64,000 nt of DNA, taken from positions 9,583,001 to 9,647,000 of the forward strand of contig NC_083515.1 in the NCBI RefSeq assembly GCF_032362555.1, read 5' to 3'. The stretch comes from Amyelois transitella. Its lineage: Eukaryota; Arthropoda; Insecta; Lepidoptera; Pyralidae. A model generated the notes under the pieces. The model saw nothing but the letters and a program-made list of their open reading frames with translations. It was not told the DNA's origin and ran no database searches. Each line of letters starts with the position of its first letter. Position 1 is the stretch's first letter. The translations under genes were made by a program, and so were the position numbers. Shown here piece by piece: positions 1-8,792 of the stretch.

Positions 1-485
1 ATGTAAAAACCTGACTTATCCAATCGAATTAATGGAAATACTATATTGTTATTATTTGCGGACTTGTAAATTTGTCGAATAAGGCTCAGGATCGAGGAAG
101 CCGAAATAAACTTTACACTCTGACATCTTACATCACAAGTACTTAATACTTCTATCGTCTTATATTTTTACAAACTATGTTCAATAACTGAAAATAATCA
201 TATAAAGCGGCTTTGGACCACCAGCGAAATTTAAAGAATAACTTGCAGTCTTCGTAATCAAAGTGGCATAAGCTAATATCATAATTCATTTGGCGTTAAA
301 TATTTTAAACTTTTACCTTGGATTTATTTTAAAAATTGGTCAGATTCAGGAATTCTTAGCTTAAGTTTAAAAAGTCACCTGTTGTTAGCTACAAATTATT
401 GAAATAAACTTTTATGGTCCAGGAATAAGTAAATTAATATCTTCGGTGAGGCTGACAGTACAGTACTCTGTACCGTCATGGTTTT

Positions 486-523
486 GGTAGCCCATGTAAG
501 GCTACTGCCTTACATGGGCTACC
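486..523. repeat. Perfect 17-bp hairpin
   Basis: GGTAGCCCATGTAAGGC (486-502), a 4-base loop TACT (503-506), and its exact reverse complement (507-523). No gene or known element is recognised around it. It is shorter than a typical pre-miRNA stem. It may be the core of a fold-back element. Confidence 0.75.
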
Positions 524-894
524 ATGGTTAAAGTAAACTTTTCCTGTATTATGGGAACCAATGACTATGTAATGTGATTATCAAAACACTGTGTGAGCTT
601 AACTTTTAAAACGTTTTCTTCAAGGTTATTCAGAATAGGACCATTTCTTTTATCTTAATTGCCCAAGGTCCGAATCTGAGGCTTTAAGACAAAATTGTTA
701 TCATAAAGAGCAACTGTTTTATTGACTCCTTTATTACAATTCCTTAGTAAACAAGGGCCCTTTAGTAGTTTTTGTACGGATGAAAATTATGTTTATAAAT
801 GTTATGTTATAAGCTAGGCTGCAGACATACACACAAAAAGACGCCAAAGGCGGTAGTAACAGATTTCTTCATAGCTTACGAAACTACCAAAACA

Positions 895-1010
895 AAAGAA
901 GATCAAGAGTACCGGAAACCTGGAGCTTGCATGAAGAGAGTTATGAATGTGGTGACGCGAAAGAAGTATGCAGAGACTGTGGCAAGTGGAAAGCTGTACC
1001 CTATACCTCT
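895..1010 (+). mobile_element. Degenerate RTE LINE 3' coding fragment
   Basis: A short stretch reads RACMKRVMNV followed by a degraded continuation. It matches the C-terminal part of the RTE reverse transcriptase at 19551-20819. It is frameshifted and has lost the usual end and tail, so it is a dead fragment. Confidence 0.7.
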
Positions 1011-1384
1011 CCTCTCACTCATTATTATTCACCTTATCAGATTTGTTCTGATTTTGATCCACTCTGAAATAATTCCTATTGCGTTATGATCCCCCTGGAC
1101 GAGGCAACACATAAAAATAAAATGGATCCACTAGGTTATCAGAGTTTGGGGATCAGACCCGAATAACTCGCCTCGTAACCATTCTACTAGTCATATTTCG
1201 AGCCCTGTCAGTTCGTATCTAGAGCTTAACAACGGAAACTACGCAATTAACGACCGCTTAATTATTTCCGTGACTATAGACTGCATGTTTATAAATTCTG
1301 TGTGGTTCTAGCCGTATACCACTATTTCTTATGGACGTTGTATTATGTTACCAAGATATGAGACATACAATTAATGCAACAATC

Positions 1385-1497
1385 ATGATCACTTTCTGTA
1401 AAAACCTGACTTACCCAATCCATGATCATGATTTAAGGTTGATTGGTTTAGAGGTGAGAATTTAACCGGTACTCACGCCAGGAGGAAGAAGAGACCC
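1385..1497 (+). repeat. Dispersed repeat C copy
   Basis: Contains phrases that recur in the window: GTAAAAACCTGACTTACCCA, and a block reading gaggtgag...accggtactcacgccaggagg. The same phrases occur near 1-30, 11880, 19195, 21340, 22600 (minus), 31950 (minus), 35090 and 58920. It is a lepidopteran-type dispersed repeat of unknown class. Confidence 0.5.
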
Positions 1498-1535
1498 CGG
1501 TGAACAAAAAATTTACTGATAAGTACTTGTGTAGC

Positions 1536-1784
1536 AGATATACATGGAGAGTGTGGAGGGAAAGGTCGGGGTGGGAAGACCTAGACGAACATATCTTGAT
1601 CAAATTAAGGACGTCCTGGTAAAGGGTCAGGTCAAAAGTACCCGAAACCGCCGAGCTTGCATGAAGAGAGTTATGAATGTGGATGCAGCAAAGGAAGTAT
1701 GCAGGGATCGTGGCAAGTGGAAAGAGGTAGTCTCTGCCTACCCCTCCGGGAAAAAGGCGTGATTTTATGTATGTATGTATGTAA
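1536..1784 (+). mobile_element. RTE LINE, 5'-truncated 3' end
   Basis: Encodes the terminal ~70 residues of the RTE reverse transcriptase (motifs GRPRRTYLDQIKD, RACMKRVMNV, GKWKEVVSAYPSGK) and stops at TGA 1760-1762. A (TATG)n tail follows. It is nearly identical to 20607-20847, so it is a recent 5'-truncated insertion. It lies immediately beside the probable exon 1789-1917 on the other strand. Confidence 0.85.
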
Positions 1785-1788
1785 GTAC

Positions 1789-1917
1789 CTGTAAAGGATC
1801 AGGGGGTGAAGGCGCTGGCACATGATAAAGATGGGGGGGCGGAGTCGGCGTGTGCCAGGTGACGCCGCGCTCCGACGCCATGTGAGCTTGGGGCGCGCGC
1901 GCCAACAAGTTCGCCAT
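1789..1917 (-). CDS. Probable internal coding exon of an unidentified gene
   Basis: In a small GC- and CpG-rich island inside AT-rich DNA, the minus strand reads TTACAG, then 43 open codons, then CAG|GTACTT. The exon would be phase 0 at both ends. The peptide begins MANLLARAPQ and contains the proline-rich stretch WHTPTPPPHLYHVP, which looks like a low-complexity regulatory region. It could join in frame to the first-exon candidate at 3758-3868. The donor is a weak match (GTACTT) and an RTE tail abuts it, so the true end is uncertain. The gene is not recognised. An alternative is that this is a first exon whose own ATG is used. Confidence 0.42.
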
Positions 1918-2001
1918 CTGTAACTGAATGGTCGCAGCTTTTATTTACTGTAAAATTGAATTGCACCTATAAATTGTGTCGTGTAGTTTCCTACACTTTA
2001 G

Positions 2002-2212
2002 AATTGAACCACTCCATATTTTTCCCATGGATGAAGTAAGGCGACTAAGATAAAGGCTTATAAACTTGGGATTCCTCTTGTAGGCGAAGGGCTAGCAGTC
2101 TATCGCTATTTGGATTTCAATTCTATTGGGAAGCCATATATGTAGTTCAATGTGGCCAGGCTGTTTGAGCTGCAAGGAATATAGACATGACTATATGTAT
2201 GTATGTATAATA
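2002..2212 (+). mobile_element. SINE (hairpin-head, TATG-tail family), diverged
   Basis: Matches the family consensus from accactccat through aaggcgacta, cttataaacttgggattcc, ctgtttgagct and gacatgactatatgtatgtatg. It is diverged and lacks the 5' hairpin, so it is an old copy. Confidence 0.8.
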
Positions 2213-2665
2213 TATTATATAATAATTCAGATTATGGACTTGGTAAGTCACAAGTGAACGTGACATGTTGCAACTGACAGTTACCGTTGGATTATTAAGA
2301 ATGGGAAAGGAAAGTATGTAGTGTGAAAAAACTAAAACAGTAGTTAACAGCTCACTCTGGCCACCATATGTTGCAATTTCAACAATAGACTAGAATTCTA
2401 CTATATTGCTCAATTAACCCCAAAAACATTGGTGTAATTAATTATATTTTTACAAAATATTGTTATCACAAATACTGACATTGATCATGCAAATGAGCGA
2501 GATTTGCGCTTCTTAGAAAATAATGAAGGATGCCCATTATTTTCATTAAAATAATTGAACTAGTGACCTATATTTTTATACATTGCAGAACTTGATGTTC
2601 TCCACAAGTTGGTATAATTATGTACCTCGTTCAGAGGACACATTTTTCTCTAAATTGATCAAATA

Positions 2666-2826
2666 ATCAATGTTCTGGCAAAAAGTCAGGTCAAGAGCCT
2701 CCCAAAACCAGCAAGTTTGTGTGAGTTTTAAAAGTAGATAAAGCAAAAGAAGTATGCAGGGCAAATGGAAATATTTAGTCTCTGCCTACCCCTCTAGGAT
2801 AGAGGCATAATTTCATTTATGTGTGC
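2666..2826 (+). mobile_element. Old RTE LINE 3' fragment
   Basis: Degenerate match to the RTE 3' end: aaaaagtcaggtcaagag, then gtctctgcctacccctc, ending in a decayed tail tttatgtgtg. No usable reading frame remains. Confidence 0.6.
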
Positions 2827-2829
2827 AAC

Positions 2830-3750
2830 ATCACAATAACAAAATGAGGCTTTAGTTGAACTGGCAAATTAAGGAAATTGGGGCAGAATAAAAAAAAAAT
2901 TGGGTGGATTGATTGGGCAAAGGAGATTATGAGTAAGAAGTAAGGCTCATGAAATTGTAAGTTAATAAAAGAATCTAAACATACTGTGTTGTTTAAAATA
3001 AAAATTAATGGTGATGAATTGATATAAAAAGTAGTATAAAGTGAAGATTTTCAAAATAATAAGAATGTTTTTTTTTTGTCATGTTAATAAATCAAGCAAA
3101 CATGAATATGCAAGTAGATAAAGTTTAACTAATTATTTGTTTACTGACAATTACACTTCTTCAAGTGGAAGCATACAATGCTGTTTACTGCAATTATTTT
3201 GACAAAAAAGGAAACAAAAAATATGTTGGAATTTGTTGTTGGTATCAGATGAGTCTTAAATTTTACATCCATTTGATACAAACTCTCTGGGTTTAGGTTA
3301 AATGATTTCAAATTAAATTTGCTTTATCAAGGTCATGCAGAAAATACAGAATTCTTTGAAACTGTTTAGCATTATTTTATGTAACATAAGTTTTTTTTTA
3401 AATAATGAATAAATTTAAAACTAATAAGTAATAATTTCTAATATGTTTTTGAAAGTAAACAGTCAGTGGAAATTAACAAGTTACAAATTCAGGTTATCAG
3501 TGCCAACAGCTGATTTGGTTGCACACTACTACACAACTTGTAAACAAAGGTTACAATACATTCATAATGTAGCCATGCACCTAACCAATACTGTGATTTC
3601 CTATAGTTTAGTTTGATGTATAAGCACAAACGAGTGATTAAACTTATTTATGTAATAAAATAGTTTTTAGAATGCAAAATAAATGTAATAAAAACATTTA
3701 CTACAGTCATAATAGAAATGCATACTACGAATTTGTTAAAAAAATCATTC
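2830..3750. other. AT-rich sequence, no feature recognised
   Basis: About 900 bases without coding frames, known repeats or strong inverted repeats. If the two minus-strand exons at 1789-1917 and 3758-3868 belong to one gene, this is most of the intron between them. Confidence 0.5.
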
Positions 3751-3757
3751 GACTTAC

Positions 3758-3868
3758 AGATGTACGTTTAAAAAAAATTGGAAAAATAAGCACCACCTGT
3801 AAGGGGCTCCAACTGGGGCCCATTTGAGACTGCCGCCCGTTGGGGTTGTGCTGCGAACCGCCAGACAT
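3758..3868 (-). CDS. Probable first coding exon of an unidentified gene
   Basis: On the minus strand an ATG in good context (CGCACAATGTC) opens a peptide starting MSGGSQHNPNGRQSQMGPSW. Two donors keep phase 0: CAG|GTGGTG at 3797 (24 codons, weak) and TCT|GTAAGT at 3758 (37 codons, near-perfect donor but adding a hydrophobic tail). The upstream DNA to about 4230 is richer in GC and CpG, as expected of a promoter and 5' UTR. The glutamine-, asparagine- and glycine-rich start resembles nuclear factors, but no family is recognised. It could splice in frame to 1789-1917. The gene is divergent from B9D1, whose ATG lies 880 bp away. Confidence 0.45.
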
Positions 3869-4747
3869 TGTGCGCGGAGTCTTTACGGCACTCTTTACAA
3901 CTTGTAATCAACACTGATCCGTCAACAAACACTCTCTCAGTCCACCATAATGATGCCGGCAACTTTGAAGCCTTCGCCCGCGTAACTGCGCTCCCTTACG
4001 ACGTGTACAGAATCTTCTGAAACGTTTTCATGAGTACTCCATACGTTTAGAGGATCCAACACATTGCAACATGTACTATAAACAGAGAACAGGACTTTTA
4101 TAGAGTCCAGTAAACACTATAACGAATGAAAACTACATTTATTTCGTGCATGGTATGGTGTTCTCGAAACTGATGCTCACTTCGCGTGACACTTTGAACG
4201 CATTTAGGTTTTGAAAATAAGCACTTTAACGTCGTTAGAACTCAATACAATGGCTAAGGAAATATTGTTCACTGTTCCATACTACTGAATAAGTTAAATT
4301 TCGCCAGTAAATGTCACAAAAAATGGAAAAATCATCAAGTATTGAATGGAATCGCCTTCAACAATGGTGGCCGATTGGGATTTTGAAAGAAACTGTAGCG
4401 CCATCTTGCAACAGAACTTAGGAAGCATGTCGGTAAAACAGTCCACCGGAAGTATATTTTATTTTGTCTATGGTAGTCAAATTAATATTAAATATTAAAT
4501 CAATTCATGTATTTTTCTAAATAGTTATTGTAAATTATGTTTTGATTGAAAAAATGATATTTAAATATTTAAGATGAAAATGTGTATTCAGTAACATTGA
4601 GCCATTCGATTACACAAAACGATTGATAAGCCGAATCGATTACGATTTATTTATTATGGCAACACTTTCGTAACCATAGCAACTGAATGTTTTGTTTTCA
4701 GTTTGTCAATACAGAAGCTAATTCGCGTGGAAAAATACCGAATAAGT
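3869..4747. promoter_or_regulatory. Divergent intergenic region, likely bidirectional promoter
   Basis: Lies between the ATG of the minus-strand candidate exon (3868) and the B9D1 ATG (4748). The proximal 350 bp is GC/CpG-rich. No clear TATA box was seen for either side. An upstream ATG at 4687, in another frame, precedes the B9D1 start. Confidence 0.35.
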
Positions 4748-6682
4748 ATGAAAGGCACTAATATAACCAAATTTCTTGTGTCTTTTAGTGGTCAGATAGA
4801 ATATGTAGTTTTCCCTGCAGGTGTATTTGATGACCACTTATACATTCAGTACGAAATAGTATGGGGTCCTGATTGGGAGCCCGTCACGGGGCTCACCACG
4901 GGAACCAGTCAAATGGCTGCCCCTGGAAGTGATCCAGAAAAAGTAGTTTTTAATATGCCTTTGGAAATAGTTTTTGGAAGCACCAACATATTTGGGTGTA
5001 AGTATGTGTTAATTTTCTATGGAAAGATGTAGTCTTTGCCTAACTCCGAAAAAGAGCCGTAGTCTTTATGTACCTATGTAAGCATGAGGTACATACATGG
5101 TTAAATAAATATAGTTACACTGGGTGTTATAGACAAATATAGTCACGTCGATATCTCTTGCGGGGTAGACAGGGCCAATAGTCTTGAAAAGACTGATAAG
5201 TAGGCCACTTTCAGCTTTTTCGCTTGATGATAGAGTTGAGATTCAAATAGTGTCCCTATTTACCTAGCCCATCGCATAAAAGAAGAATCCAAAGTTTATA
5301 AGTCTATCCCTGAGTCGCCTTTTACGACATCCATGGGAAAAGCTAAGGAGTGGTCCTATCCTTTTTTTCCAGGAATCTTAATTATTTAAATTTAATAATA
5401 ATTATTAAATTTATAAGCGATGTTTAAGTTTCAATAATTATTGAAACCTAAACATCGCTCTAAACAAAAATATAAAATCTTATTAACAGGGCCGCAAATA
5501 ATCATAACAGTAAGGGCACAAAACCCATTAAGTGGGGACTCTTTGCGGGGGTATGCGGTTGTGTTGATGCCACCATCATCAGGGCCGAGGACTGTGACAG
5601 CTCCGTTGGTCAGGCCGCTGGCAGCCACGCTGTTTGGTGAGTGGCTGGCGTGGCTCACCGGTCGGAATCCTGAACTGGCTGACCCGAAAATGCTTGCAAG
5701 TGGAAAGGAAAATTATTGTAAGTCATTGTTTAATGAAAACCTTAAATGAAATAGCTTCACCTATGCAGGGGTACTATGATGTTATAGACAGACACACTCA
5801 CGGCTCACGGCACAATAATTTATTTGACGTCAACCAATGTTGTGAAACCAATAGATTTGACAATTATTTAGCGATATGAAGTGTCCTATAATAATGAATA
5901 AACATTTTGAATTTGAATTTGTCCGGTATAAACATCAATATATATACGGGACAGGTTACTTAGATTGAGGTCGAGACTTGTGTAGCCTCGCAGTAAGTTC
6001 GAGACTTGTGTTACGAGATACTAACTCAACGATACAATACATACATACATACATATGGTCACGTCTATATCCCTTGCGGGGTAGACAGAGCCAACAGTCT
6101 TGAAAAGACTGAATGGCCACGTTCAGCTATTTGGCTTAATGATAGAATTGAGATTCAAATAGTGACAGGTTGCTAGCCCATCGCCTAGAAAAGAATCCCA
6201 ACTTTGTAAGCCTATCCCTTAGTCGCCTTTTACGACATCCATTGGAAAGAGGTGGAGTGGTCCTATTCTTTTTTGTATTGGTGCCGGGAACCACACGGCA
6301 ACGATACAATATTTTCTTATAAATACTTATATAGATAAACATCCAAGACACAGCTCAATCAGAATTTCTCATCATGTCCGGGATTCGAACCCGGGACCTC
6401 CGGTGTCACAGACAAGCGCACTTCCGCTGAGCCAGAGAGGCCGTCAATTATATATCTAGATAGATAGATATATAATCTAGATAGATATATAATTGACGAA
6501 GAAGAAGATTCTTCTTCTATATTTATTTTTTATATATCTATATATATTTGATTTTTGTTCTTACAGTGTTACGAACAGAATCGTACGGCAGCATCACTGC
6601 CAACCTGTCCATGGTCTCCAAGGATCTTAGGAAACTAGGCTACGACAACCAGGCGCCTCACAGAAGTGACGTCACAACGTGA
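4748..6682 (+). CDS. B9D1: B9 domain-containing protein 1 (MKS/transition-zone complex)
   Basis: Three exons: 4748-4997, 5490-5717 and 6567-6682, both introns in phase 1. They encode 197 residues (human B9D1 is about 204). B9D1 is a C2-like B9-domain protein of the ciliary transition zone, acting with B9D2, MKS1 and Tectonics as a gate at the base of the cilium. The match to human B9D1 by memory is clear: the G-W-P-Q-I start of exon 2 is assembled across the junction T|GG, followed by LRGYAVV, then a D-P-K motif and the C-terminal KDLRKLGYD. The start at 4748 gives MKGTNITKF, co-extensive with the human N-terminus. Donors are GTAAGT in both cases and acceptors are AACAG and TTACAG. In insects, cilia are limited to sensory neurons and sperm, so restricted expression is expected (inference). 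The introns hold SINE and LINE debris. Confidence 0.9.
5018..5075 (+). mobile_element. Remnant of RTE LINE 3' end in B9D1 intron 1
   Basis: Reads ggaaagatgtagtctttgcc...gaaaaagagccgtagtctttatg, a decayed version of the RTE terminus (GKWKEVVSAYPSGKEA coding plus tail). Starts about 20 bp after the exon 1 donor. Confidence 0.55.
5134..5368 (-). mobile_element. SINE (hairpin-head family), B9D1 intron 1
   Basis: Minus-strand copy running from the tail-proximal block cacgtcgatatctcttgcgg to the promoter-proximal block ggagtggtcctatcc. The 5' hairpin is missing. Confidence 0.85.
5775..5927 (+). mobile_element. 3' UTR remnant of LINE family J
   Basis: Shares atttgacgtcaaccaa...tgaaacc...gcgatatgaa...taataatgaataaa and the terminal ttttgaatttgaattt with the 3' end of the minus-strand LINE at 63000-64000. 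It lies in B9D1 intron 2. Confidence 0.7.
5930..6447 (-). mobile_element. tRNA-derived SINE, interrupted by another SINE
   Basis: Minus-strand copy. The head at 6372-6447 has a tRNA-like A box (reverse of ccgctgagcc) and B box (GGGTTCGAATCCCGG). The 3' part (gtaagttcgagacttgtg, acgagatactaactcaacga) is at 5960-6039. The middle is split by the SINE at 6040-6298. The head continues at 6300-6447. It lies inside B9D1 intron 2. It is not a functional tRNA gene. Confidence 0.85.
6040..6298 (-). mobile_element. SINE (hairpin-head family) with target-site duplication
   Basis: A near-full-length copy nested in the tRNA-SINE. The 13-base duplication CAACGATACAATA flanks it at 6027-6039 and 6299-6311, which fixes its ends and shows insertion by target-primed reverse transcription. 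It begins (minus strand) CCGTGTGGTTCCCGGCACC and ends in a (TATG)n tail. Confidence 0.9.
6452..6500. repeat. TAGA microsatellite with palindromic ends
   Basis: Alternating tatatctagatagatagatatata and its mirror form a tetranucleotide-based inverted repeat about 60 bp upstream of the B9D1 exon 3 acceptor. Confidence 0.7.
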
Positions 6683-6759
6683 CACTAGGCAACTGACGTT
6701 ATTTTTTTTTTGCATTAGTAGCTACACGTCAAATTGGTTTTTGTTCATTTTCGCTTTGG

Positions 6760-6885
6760 ACGGAATTGGGATTCAAATAGAGACTGGTTACTAACCCATC
6801 GCCTACAAAAGGAATCCCAAGTTTCCCTTAGTCTACCTAACCTTTCCCTTAGTCGCCTTTTACAACGATATGGAGTGGTCCTGGT
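6760..6885 (-). mobile_element. SINE fragment (hairpin-head family)
   Basis: Middle part of the family: gaattgggattcaaatag, tcgcctacaaaaggaatccc and tcgccttttacaac. Diverged. It lies just after the B9D1 stop codon and may be in its 3' UTR. Confidence 0.75.
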
Positions 6886-7125
6886 GGTAGTTTATTCAAA
6901 AGTGCCAAGAAGTACACGACACTCTCATCACATCACAATTTCACATTTGAAAAATACGAGTACACTATATATAAGCCCACTTACATTATAAATCGCGATG
7001 ACTAGTGACAATTACCAGTTGCTAAAATAATGAGTAACTTTTTATAATAAACGTGTTGTACAATATGATCTAAGATGTTTTCTTTATAATCTATAATTAT
7101 AATACCAAAATATTTTGAAATCTTA

Positions 7126-7388
7126 CATACATACATATGATCACGTCTAGGTATATCCCTTGTGGGGTAGACAGAGCCAACAGTCTTGAAAAGACTGATA
7201 GGCCACGCTCAGCTATTCGGCTTAATCATAGAATTGAGATTCAAGTAGTGACAGGTTGCTAGCCCATCGCCTAAAAAAGATCCCAAGTTTGTACGCCTAT
7301 CCCTTAGTCGCTTTTTACGACATCCATGGGAAAGAGATGGAGTGGTCCTATTCTTTGTTGTATTGATGCCGGGAACAACACGGCACCC
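7126..7388 (-). mobile_element. SINE (hairpin-head family), near full length
   Basis: From the tail catacatacatatgatcacg to ggtcctattctt and the head gccgggaacaacacggcac. All family blocks are in order. Confidence 0.88.
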
Positions 7389-7441
7389 GTTTTCATACCC
7401 CTTAATATTAAGGGTTGTCCAGCCTTAACATTTCTTTTTAA

Positions 7442-7498
7442 CTAGAAATTAATTAAAATATATTTATAAGGCAAAACAACGTTTGCCGGGACAGCTAG
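7442..7498 (+). mobile_element. Helitron 3' end
   Basis: Ends aacgtttgccgggacagctag followed by T. A CTAG terminus preceded by a short GC-rich palindrome is typical of lepidopteran Helitrons. The 5' end is not identified. Confidence 0.5.
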
Positions 7499-7674
7499 TA
7501 GGTATTGTATAAAATACATATATTATCCACGGGAGAGAAGACCGGGTAAAAAGTGGTTTTTATTTTCTTAATAAAGCGATGACATGACGAATTCTTTATC
7601 AACGTTTTGTAATTTTAATTATGATAAGAAACATTAGGTAAACTCAATACTATATTTATCTAATGATTGATAGC

Positions 7675-7735
7675 TGGGAACGTGGCAAGTGGAAAGATGT
7701 TGTCTCCGTGTTCTCTATCTTATCGGCTAGAAAGA
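7675..7735 (+). mobile_element. Small RTE LINE remnant
   Basis: cgtggcaagtggaaagatgttgtctcc matches the codons for RGKWKEVVS near the RTE C-terminus. Surrounding sequence is lost. Confidence 0.5.
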
Positions 7736-7815
7736 GAAATAAAAAATTGTTTTAAATTTTGTCCAATAATTTATGTTGAATGAAAATAACTAACTATATA
7801 GTGTTAACTAATTTA

Positions 7816-7935
7816 AAACGTCACGTCTATGGCCACGATTAGCTGTTTGGCTTAATGAAAGAATTAAGATTTAAATAGTGACAGGTTGTTAGCCTATCGC
7901 CTAAAAAAATCGCAAGTTTATAAGCCTATCCCTTT
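7816..7935 (-). mobile_element. SINE fragment (hairpin-head family)
   Basis: Blocks ggccacgattagctgtttgg, atttaaatagtgacaggttg and tataagcctatcccttt are recognisable. The copy is internally deleted and diverged. Confidence 0.75.
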
Positions 7936-8792
7936 ACATCATTATTTAAAAAACGCGTAACATTTTAAGTTTTTCTGTATCTGTTAGGTTTTTTGTGTAG
8001 CCTAAGGTCATCAAAATTGGTCCTAAACTTTTTAAGTTTATTGGTTTAGACAAAAAAATCTAAAGTACATACAAAGTTTTTTTTTATAATATTAGGTAGT
8101 ATAGTGGAGTATGAATGGAAAACTAACAAATGCGCATCCTGTGATTAGATTGCAGTTATCGCTACAGGAAGGACTGGATAAAATTGTTAATTTATAATGG
8201 AATTTATATAATGAATAATGAACAAGGTATCTATCTATACAACGCGCATGCCCCGTGACAAACAAGATTTTTGTCTTTATTTAATTTATTTTGTTTCAAT
8301 TTCAGTGAAACTATCGTACAAGCCAGCTAATTGTGGTATATTTTATGTATATTGGTATTAAAATAAGTACAGAAGTTATATCAAAGTACCTACTTTGAAT
8401 GTTTATCGATGATCTCACCAACTTTCGGATAACACAAGAAAATCTGCATATCCAGGCAGTAAAAAGGCATTTTGAGCTGAAGTGTATCGCCTTAGACCTC
8501 ATCATAACATCAGGCGGTGACCATGATGATAATTGTAGTTAATAGGTGCTGATTGACTTGTTCGAATCAAATTATAAACGATTAACATACAAAAATAAAT
8601 TTATTGCTTAGTATCATTGCACTCGTAAGCATTCTCACAATTATCTACACAATAACAAGTGTCACATTTCGCTTATAATAAATAACTATAAATGTTAATA
8701 ACAATACTAAATTATGCCTACTCTGGAACGCTTTAATAAATATCTATTATATTACCTGTCACAAAAATTATCACTGACAATTTTTCATTTAT
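7936..8792. other. Intergenic sequence downstream of trehalase gene 1
   Basis: AT-rich, no coding frame supported. Minus-strand AATAAA motifs (seen as TTTATT, for example near 8597) could serve the trehalase transcript that ends at 8793. Confidence 0.4.

Noticed and set aside
3768-3962. 64-codon minus-strand frame starting MPASLWW
   Set aside because: Same strand but different phase from the better-supported exon at 3758-3868. It lacks a good donor and includes sequence likely to be 5' UTR.
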